Shown here one piece after another: positions 57,017 through 64,000 of a stretch of DNA of 64,000 nt. Below the pieces are notes generated by a model. It searched no databases, was not told the origin of the DNA, and saw nothing but the letters and a program-made list of their open reading frames with translations. How positions within the stretch are numbered: position 1 is the stretch's first letter; the number at the start of each line of letters is the position of its first letter. The DNA is from Gautieria morchelliformis (lineage: Eukaryota > Basidiomycota > Agaricomycetes > Gomphales > Gomphaceae): contig WHVA01000004.1 of the NCBI GenBank assembly GCA_015179125.1, positions 248,001 to 312,000 on the forward strand. Direction: 5' to 3'. Both the position numbers and the translations under genes were made by a program.

Positions 57017-58580
57017 CTATGCCCTGCTCGATGATCTGGCGCAGGGGCGTGCCATCATTTCCTGCGGCGATGACTCTAACGTCATCGTCGTCGTCGTCGT
57101 GTAATGTGGCAACGCTTGCGGGCTTTGTGAGCCCTCGTTTAATGTGGCAGATTCCGTTATTCTCAACTCCGTCTTCTCCGCAAGGTGTTTATACCGTCTT
57201 GTGGCCACTACTCGCAGCTCGATATACCGGTCAGTGGGCAATAACTCACCGTCCGGGTCTAAACGCGCATCTGCGTTCACGAAGACATGGTCCGGGTGAT
57301 TGTCATCATTCATGTCGCTCTCGTAGTAGCACGACAGGCAGTCCGCTACCTTGTTCTCTACACCGTCAACATGAACGGTGTTGAAATTGAACCAGGAGAG
57401 AAACTCCCACCATCTGACCTGGCGGTCAGATAGGCTCTTCTGGGTCTCAAAGTATTCGAGCCCTTTGTGGTCTGTGACGAGGGTGAACCTTCGTCCCAGC
57501 AGCTTGTCCTCCCATTTCATGAGAGCCTCGAGCACCATGATTCTCTCGTGCTCGTGATTCCGGTAGTGTTGCTGCGCAAGACTGAACTTCTTTGACAAGA
57601 AGCCAGCCGGCTGACAGGTTTTCCAGTCAGGGCCTTGGCCGTAGACCGCACCGACGCCGGATTTTGACCCATCAGTGATCACCCAGATTGGCTCTGGGCA
57701 CCGTGCGTCTATTGGATGCAGGATCGGGGCCTTACAGGCCAACGCCTTAATGCTTTGCCAGCATTTGTCCAGTAGTGGGGTCCATTAGAATGGATGGTTG
57801 TTATGCGCACAGCCCAATAGTGGGGTGGTGTATGTGCTAACATCTGGCATGTAATGCACCAGATACTGTACTAGCCCGAGGAAATGCTGGACGTCGTTGA
57901 ATGTCCACAGCCTATGCCACTCGCAGATGTGTTGCATCTTGTCCTCGTCGGCATGTACCCCTCAGCCATCGATGATGGGGATGAGACACTCCATTCGGAT
58001 GGAATAGAGGTCAACCTTTTTCTTGCTCAGAAAAAGGTGTTTTTTTTCTCAGTCTGTCATAGACAATCTAGAGGTGCTCTTCATGGTCTTGTATTGAGAG
58101 TGAGAAAATGAAGATGTCGACCATGTATACATGGACGAAGCGGCCTATGCAGTTGCGGAAAATGGTTGTCATCAGCCGTTGGAATGTTGATGGGGCGTTG
58201 CAGTCTCCCATCTGTATCACCTCGCTCCTAAACATGGAAAGGATCGTGGCAAAGGCAGTCTTTGCTACATGATCCGGATAGATCCAGATCTGCTCGTATG
58301 CTTCCAACATATCGAGCTTTGTGCAATACCGACAGCGAGCCATGTCGCTGTGGATGATATCTTGATTCAGGAAGGGCGTGACGTCCTTCACCGTGTTCTC
58401 GTTCTGCTGGCGCAGATCGAAGACGGTTCGTAATGTACAATTCTTTTTTGGCACATACAGCATGGGCATGGCCTCCTGCGCGACTGCTGGAATCCACCAC
58501 TTTGCAGTGGTGTATCGTTCTATCTTGGCTGATAGTTCCTCTCGGAAATGTTTGGGGCACTTCGGTAGTCGATACCGCAT
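57017..58580 (-). pseudogene. gypsy reverse transcriptase and RNase H, inactivated
   Basis: RT part (58580-58068): MLYVPKKNCTLRTVFDLRQQ, KLDMLEAYEQIW, GDCNAPSTFQRLMTTIF. The catalytic YxDD motif reads YMVD (58116-58127), with the first Asp changed to Val. In-frame stops follow near 57960 and 57786. RNase H part (57742-57017): WVITDGSKSGVGAVYGQG, NHEHERIMVLEALMKWED, FTLVTDHKGLEYFETQ. The loss of the first Asp of YxDD, together with stops, makes RT activity from this copy very unlikely. Confidence 0.8.
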
Positions 58581-58894
58581 GTGTTTTTTGGGATCGATGA
58601 GATTGATCTCATGGTTGATCTCCTGTAGGGCGGGAGTTCCAGTGGACTCCCACTGACTAGGTCAGTGATTCATTCCATCCATTCCTCGCGGAGGCAAGGG
58701 AGGTCATCATCCGTGATGATGATGGTGGTGGTTGGCTTGGAAGCCATTAGGCGCTGTGTGCATCTATTAGGTTCCGCGGCGTGCGGAACTGCTTTCCTTT
58801 TTCCCATTGCTTTCACCGTTAGGTGAGAGCGCCTCTCCCTACGATTGTAGGGCGAGCTCGAGGACAAGTCGTTCCACAACTCGTCCTCCTGGCT

Positions 58895-59497
58895 TCAATG
58901 AGCCAGGTTAGGCTTCGGCGCCCAGGTGATCCTGCTCACCCATGGCCCCTTGTCCTCGTTCGTCGATCCATCATCGTCGAACAAGACCTTGCCCGTGGGG
59001 ATTACTTCGTTCCCCTTGCGGATGGTCCCTGAGCTCGAGAAGTCCAGGGTTATGCCAAATCTCCTTAGGAATGGTGTCCCTAAGATCACGTCATAATATT
59101 CATCGTATGGTTCATGACCAAATTTAATGGTCGTGTTTGTTCCATAGTTGATCGTGGAACGCCTGCCTATGCAGGCTAGCTGCATTGCGATTGGCTGCGC
59201 CAGGGAGAATGTCTTCATCCCTGTAGCTCACGTGAATTCAGGGGATAGCAGTACCCCTTCGCTGCTGCTATCTAGCAGGCAGTGGGCTTTTATGCCGTTT
59301 ATTTCCCAGTACCCTGACAGGGTACGGTTCTCACTGCGTGGGCGCATTGGCCACGTCATATGCTTGCTTCGGTGGTGATACATGGGCTCGGCTGCCTTGT
59401 CTGGCGTGACCGATGTGCGTGCCGCCATGACTTTCGTGGCGGCGTCATCTTCCGGCACGAATCTGATCGCGCTGGACCTGTAGGTGGTGTCCTCCAC
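58895..59497 (-). pseudogene. gypsy protease region
   Basis: The frame from 59497 contains YWEINGIKAHCLLDSSSEGV. The retroviral-type aspartic protease signature D-[ST]-G reads D-S-S here. The following part (58895-59218) with YDVILGTPFLRRFGITLDFS carries the second half of the fold (ILGTPFL). A frame change near 59225 separates them. Confidence 0.7.
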
Positions 59498-59599
59498 CTC
59501 TTCGTCCCATTCGTAATATTGGGATGGCTCAGGATCCCACTCTTCAGCGGGCGCGTCTCCGTTGTCCGGAGAGTTGTTGGGTTGGGGATCGCCCTCCCC

Positions 59600-62596
59600 G
59601 TCTTCATCAATTGGATGGAGAGAATTTTGACTAAAAGATCCGTCTCCGTATCCTCGGTCTCCTCTTCGTGCCTCGCGGCCACTGTCCTGATACCGGACCT
59701 AAGCCAGGGGCACTCTGCTTTCTTGTGGCCAGGTTGGCCGTATTCGAAGCACATGGGGCTGTGTCAAGATTGGCTTTTAGGCATTAATATCGTGTATTAG
59801 TGAACACAGCGAATGCCCGAATAACTTGTGCGAATAAGTATGCCGTTCGGTGAATAGGTGAACCAACAAATGTTCACAAGATAAGAGGGTTGCCCGAACG
59901 GAGCTTGCCCTATCTACAGTCATAGCGAAATAGCCCGTGGCACTTGATGTTATAACCTGCAAGGTGTCACGGAAAGGCTGTCTAAGTAGTGACAATCCCT
60001 TTGCCGGCAAAGGTGCTCCTTTGGAGTCCTTCGCCGACAGCGCAGAAAATAGTTTGAAGGCTAAGGTAACGAAGATGAAGTATGAGAACTCACCAGTGAT
60101 GCCTAAGTCCTCTTCTGGTTGAAGATAGGAATCTCCAGGAGAAGGCTCAAGACGATGATCACAGCGAGGTCAAGTTTGCACAAGATGGATGATGTATGAT
60201 AATTGAACTGGGGAATATACAAGCAAATGTAAACTACTTTATCGAATGCTCGTAAGGTATCAGCGAATAGGAAACAGGCCGTTGTGAGTCAGGGTTGGAT
60301 AGGGGTGCGCAGTCATGATACTAAGTAGATGGAATAAACATACAATAAAGTGAGGGAAGAGTGTGAACATGAAACGATGGTGAGTAAAGGTGGCGAAGGC
60401 ACTTTGTACAAAACCATGTCTTGGGACTCGCATACATGCTACCCTGCACGGACTCTTCGTCTACTGGGGTGATCCCACACGACCGACGGAAGGGACGTCC
60501 CGCAAACACACTTTGGTCATATGAACACCCGAAGGGGTTGGATTAAGAAGATGATGGGGTTAGTGATGAACCATCACGCCGGGTAAATGGTATCGATCGT
60601 ATTTGCTGGCGTGCCTGCTGGCGAAATGTGCGAGCAGCGAATAGCGGTTCGGAGAATGGGGCGAACAGCGAATAGAGTGGACGTTGATGAGGAGTGGTTG
60701 GAGGGTGAGGCAAACTCTGGTGAAGATACTAGGGAGTGACGAGGGGGCATGTAGCGGCAGCGGGGTAAGAGAAATAGACAGGCACGACAGGCTGCTTTGG
60801 TGGCCGCTGGGCCGATTGTTGGGCCGGTCCAATGCTTTCGCTGGTGGGGCAGGTTGCTGGGACGATCCTGATGCTTGAGGCTGTTTAGCCTCAGGCGGGC
60901 GTCCAGCTTGTGCTGGGCATGGGGGTGGCCGCCACTGCACCACCCCACCTTTGGAGAACAGGTTGGGCCTGGTCAGGCCTGTCTGTGTCAACGGCTTGCT
61001 CCCTGTAAGCCAGGCGGCGCTTGCCATTGCCGCTGCACTCTCTGCACGGTGGCATCCCCATATTGTATCAGGATGCTTCCTCTATCATTCGGGCCATCTC
61101 AAAGAGGCTCTATTGAGCTGCTCTCGGCATTATAGCCCCTTTTGAGGACTTCGTTGCGCAGCATTTCACGCAGCGCCGACACGAACCGTCTCTGGAACGT
61201 GTAGTTGTCTGGCGGCTGTATCATATGCGCCGCGTATTTCGTGAGCTCATTCAGCATCTCCTGAATGGTCTTCATGCCCTGCATGACCGCGTCGAATTCA
61301 TTCGATGCGTGATGGTACGTCAGTGTGTGCGCGAACTTTTTTTGAAGGCCCTGCATCACTGTTTCCAGAGTCCAGCTCCAGACCTGGCAATTGAAGTGTT
61401 CTATGTTTCAAAGGAACCATTCCTGGGCTTTGCCGGTTAGGTGAGTGCCCACGTAGCCGACCTGCATGTCTATGCTGATTGGCCCTAGGAGGCAGTTCAT
61501 TTTCAGCCATTGTAAGATGGCTGCGACGAAGATTTCAAACTCTTTGAGGTCAGATCCCCCGGCATATGGCTCGGGGTGAGCCAGCTTCACGCCGGCTTTC
61601 ACTAGCACAGACTTCTCTGGGTCTGTGTCCGCGGCGTCTGCTAATGCCATGCGGATCATCCATGTGATCCCGTCATAGAGCTCTAGTGGTACAACGTCAG
61701 CTTGATCCGGGATTCCCTGGCCTTCCGTTGGGGCCATGGATCGCTCACGCAGCTGGGACGCCACGTGGGGCAGGCTGTTGTATGCCCTGATGGGCCCCGG
61801 GCCTGGGTCGGGCTTGGGATCGCAGCATTTTGTGCTCTTGAGTCCGGTGGTGTTTTATGCCTGGTGTCCCCGGTCAGCCCCGCGTTGCGGATCCGCAGCC
61901 TGCTGTTGTAGGCTGCACGCGCCTGTCGTGTGTCCTGCACGGCTCGCGTGAGCTGCTCGTCGGGCTGCTGAGCAGTGTGGCTTTGGGCCACTGCTTCCCC
62001 AGCGTTCTTCGCTAGCAGCTCAAGGGCCCACATAGGGCGGCGTGCAGCGGCAGCCTCCTTACGCTGCCAGTGTGCAACTTCGAGCTCTAGGCTCTCGGTC
62101 ATCGTTTCAGAGTCAGGCTCTGAGGCGACCTGTTCCCTCATGATCTGCTGGATCGCCTTGCGGCTGTCCATTGGGGCGGCCGGTTGCTCTTGGTGTTCAT
62201 TCCTGAACCTCACGTCCTGTTCGACCGGGACGGCTGGCGGCGGCATTCACTGCCTGTCTAGTTCCTTTCGTCGCAGGTCTTCCATGTCGTTACCGGGTTC
62301 ATTACCTGCGGACTGTCGTGAGCTTGGACATGTTGCGTCATGTTCCCCATGTGCACGGAGGGCCATTTGGACGTTCTCCAGCATGGCTGCATCCTGCAGC
62401 CTGATCTCCTCCACCTGGTGGAGTTCCTTGCCAATTGCCATTATGGTGGAGGCAATGTTGTCAAGCTGCGATGCCACCTGATTGTGCTTGTGGTGCATGA
62501 GCGCGCTCTGGTGCAGCACATCCTGCACCTTCTCGTTCAGTGCCTCTGCCGTCTCGTTGTCGATGGCTTGAGTTCTCGAGCTCCCGCGACTTGAGC
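59600..62596 (-). pseudogene. gypsy gag, split by a solo LTR
   Basis: The start region (62595 onward) contains NETAEALNEKVQDVLHQ and a coiled segment MHHKHNQVASQLDNIASTIM. An in-frame TGA follows at 62247-62249, then MPPPAVPVEQDVRFRNEHQE. The capsid-like part (61764-61408) has LAHPEPYAGGSDLKEFEIFV, QWLKMNCLLG and GKAQEWFL, continuing in another frame to 61099 (TKYAAHMIQPPDNYTFQRRF). A basic Pro/Gln segment runs to 60790, where the LTR is inserted. Beyond it, near 59755, the zinc knuckle reads CFEYGQPGHKKAEC: the second Cys is replaced by Tyr. Confidence 0.75.
59762..60789 (-). mobile_element. solo LTR, family R, copy 3 (inverted) inside gypsy gag
   Basis: On the plus strand it begins TGTCAAGATTGGC and ends AGGCACGACA, flanked by GGCTG on both sides (59757-59761 and 60790-60794). 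Collinear with 2310-3581 in reverse, with internal divergence and deletions (1028 versus 1272 bp). Confidence 0.8.
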
Positions 62597-62599
62597 TGG

Positions 62600-62635
62600 A
62601 TTTTATTTTATTTTATTTTATTTTATTTTATTTTT
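62600..62635 (-). repeat. (TTTTA)n tract, LINE-2 tail
   Basis: Pentanucleotide repeat forming the 3' tail of LINE-2, directly next to gypsy gag sequence. Confidence 0.85.
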
Positions 62636-62835
62636 ATATCCAATTTTTAGTCTTTTGGGGCAATGCCCTATGTAAGACTTGTTTCTACAAAGTGCCAGTC
62701 TACAGGTTTGTCTGTCTTTCCTCTCTTTCTCTATCCCTGCTTGTGCTCCGTGGGCGATGCCCTGGGCGTGTCCATGCCTGGTTAGGCAAGGTGGGTTTCA
62801 TTGCACCTGGCGCTTGTTGCCGTCTCTTCGGCCTA

Positions 62836-63900
62836 TCATCTCTGTCCCTCCCCTGGCTCCTGTCGCAATTGGAGATCTCTGTATGTGCTCTGTAGTCTCC
62901 CAGTCTCGTGAACGTATCTGAACAGATGTTTCTGTGCTTTTGGCTTTCTGAGGACCATCCTTGCCAATGTGGCTCCGCGTCGTAATTGCCATTGCATAGT
63001 TTTCCTCTGTTGGTCATACGCTGGGCATCTAAATAGAAAATGGTATACTGTCTCCTCTGCTCGTTTGCACGCTGGGAATATAGGTGTCTCGGCCTTGCCT
63101 ATCTTGTGTAAGTGTCTGTTAAGGGCCGCGTGGCCCGTGCGGAGCTGCACTAGCAGGCTGGAGTGTCTGCGTGGGAGTCCTTTGCAGAGTCTGGCGTAAG
63201 CTGTTGACAGCATGGAGGGGTCGATCTTGAGTGCGATTCTAGCTCTAGGCGACCTGGTGAACTTCTCCATTGCTTCCCCTTTGATATGTTTCTGGAACCT
63301 CTGTAGTTCCGCCGCTTTGCTCCTGGGAAGATTACCCCTGCACTCGATGGGTATAAATCTCTCCTCGCTATTCTCTCCTTTCGCCGCCCTCTTTTCTTCC
63401 TCGTCAGCCCTCTCGTTTCCTCTTATGCCCTCATGTCCTGGGACCCATCTTACGACCACCTTTGACGCGGGCTGCCGCTGGTGGACGGCTTGTAGTTGTC
63501 TGTGGAGTGCTTCCACTAGGTACTGCGCGGGCATGGACTTTTCTTTCCTAGTTGTCCGTATGGCGGCTTGGTTGTTCACCGCTATCACGTACCTGACCCC
63601 TCTCTCTGTTCTCAGCAATTTAGCGCCTATTGCCGCCCCTGCTAATTCAGCCTCGAACACTGTGTGGTCCTGGTCGGTGCCCATGTGTAGCCTGACCACC
63701 TGCTGTTTGACACCATTCCTGTACAGCACCGCCGCCGCCCCGACTCCCCCTTTGATGCTAGAGCCGTCTGTGTATATCACTACCTCTGCATCTTCCCCTT
63801 CTATCTCTTCGATAGCGCTCTGCTTGTCCTGAGGTATCCTGATCTCATGGGAGGGGGATCATTTTGGTCCCAGGATAACTGGCCGTATCTTTTCCATTTC
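62836..63900 (-). pseudogene. LINE-2 ORF2, RNase H domain
   Basis: The open part 63780-62836 begins MIYTDGSSIKGGVGAAAVLY. RNase H acidic residues: D in YTDGS, E in VFEAEL, then VIAVNNQAA where LINE-1 has TTDNQAA, so the third catalytic Asp is Asn (codon 63574-63576), then D in NERADEEE. The C-terminal Cys/His motif reads FPACKRAEETVYHFLFRC, with the first Cys replaced. Upstream, a TGA at 63859-63861 falls where LINE-1 has Trp in GPKWSP. Before it is an acidic repeat (SELEAESEMESELG) running to the window edge. Confidence 0.8.
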
Positions 63901-64000
63901 CTCGGGCTGTATGTCAGGGGACACCCTGTTTTCCATTTCCAATTCTGACACCACACCCAGTTCCGACTCCATTTCCGACTCCGCTTCCAGTTCCGATCCC

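Larger units (their letters stand above)
55356..62596 (-). mobile_element. Ty3/gypsy retrotransposon, decayed, 5' end cut off by LINE-2
   Basis: Read on the minus strand: gag from 62596, a family R solo LTR inserted at 59762-60789, the zinc knuckle, protease, reverse transcriptase, RNase H, integrase, and then the 3' LTR (55356-55840). Pol order PR-RT-RH-INT defines Ty3/gypsy. The 5' LTR is not in view: gag is interrupted at 62596 by the tail of LINE-2. Each catalytic module has a substitution or stop (see the entries below). Confidence 0.85.
62597..64000 (-). mobile_element. second Tad-like LINE (LINE-2), 3' part, runs off the window
   Basis: Starts with a (TTTTA)n tract (62600-62635), the A-rich tail in reverse, followed by TTTGGGGCAATGCCCTATGT, matching the LINE-1 3' UTR (ACATAGGGCAATGCCCC at 24843-24859). 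RNase H coding follows on the minus strand. It belongs to the same family as LINE-1 but is clearly diverged. It has landed in the gypsy gag region. Confidence 0.85.

Noticed and set aside
1..64000. rRNA, complete tRNA genes, centromere or telomere repeats
   Set aside because: No TTAGGG arrays, rRNA core sequences or complete tRNA cloverleaf were found on reading; only weak Pol III-like pieces are noted above.

Overview
This window reads as nuclear DNA from a basidiomycete fungus, most likely an Agaricomycete. Introns are short (about 49-95 nt), with GTATGT/GTACGT donors, CTAAC branch sites and CAG/TAG acceptors. The gene families fit too: a DUF6533-type membrane protein, a GCM-domain transposase and a Tad-like LINE. 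No rRNA gene, tRNA gene, CRISPR array or bacterial feature was seen. Almost all of the window is duplicated gene modules and transposable elements at different stages of decay.

The backbone is a head-to-head gene pair. On one side is a DUF6533-like multi-pass membrane protein gene; on the other is an intron-bearing gene of unknown function ('gene X'); about 0.7 kb of shared spacer with TATA boxes lies between them. I find the pair, or parts of it, five times: module I (7.0-11.4 kb), V (18.1-25.3 kb, inverted, LINE in the spacer), II (27.2-30.5 kb, copia piece in the middle), III (36.2-42.2 kb, MITE, hAT and solo LTR inside) and IV (52.5-53.7 kb, internal deletion). Extra copies of gene X alone lie at 1-0.6, 12.3-13.9 and 34.2-35.1 kb. 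Nearly every copy is broken. The DUF6533 copy in module III is the most intact one.

Region by region: 1.9-6.3 kb holds a solo LTR and a row of exon fragments from different genes (unrecognised, xylulokinase-like, GH16-like, lysophospholipase) on one strand, bracketed by related hairpins. 14-18 kb holds small unrecognised ORFs and transposase debris. 18.9-24.9 kb is a complete-length LINE with a 12-bp target duplication. 31-34 kb holds two probable host genes, one with five tandem copies of a 115-bp exon-intron unit. 42-44.7 kb is a proline-rich repeat gene cut by two LTRs. 45-50.4 kb is a GCM-domain transposase locus. 50.6-52.2 kb holds a 15-bp minisatellite and duplicated serine-rich sequence. 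55.4-64 kb is a decayed Ty3/gypsy element containing a solo LTR and broken at its 5' side by a second LINE that runs off the window.

Exact target-site duplications give a clear insertion history at several places. They also show that one solo LTR sits in an intron whose empty allele is present about 30 kb away.
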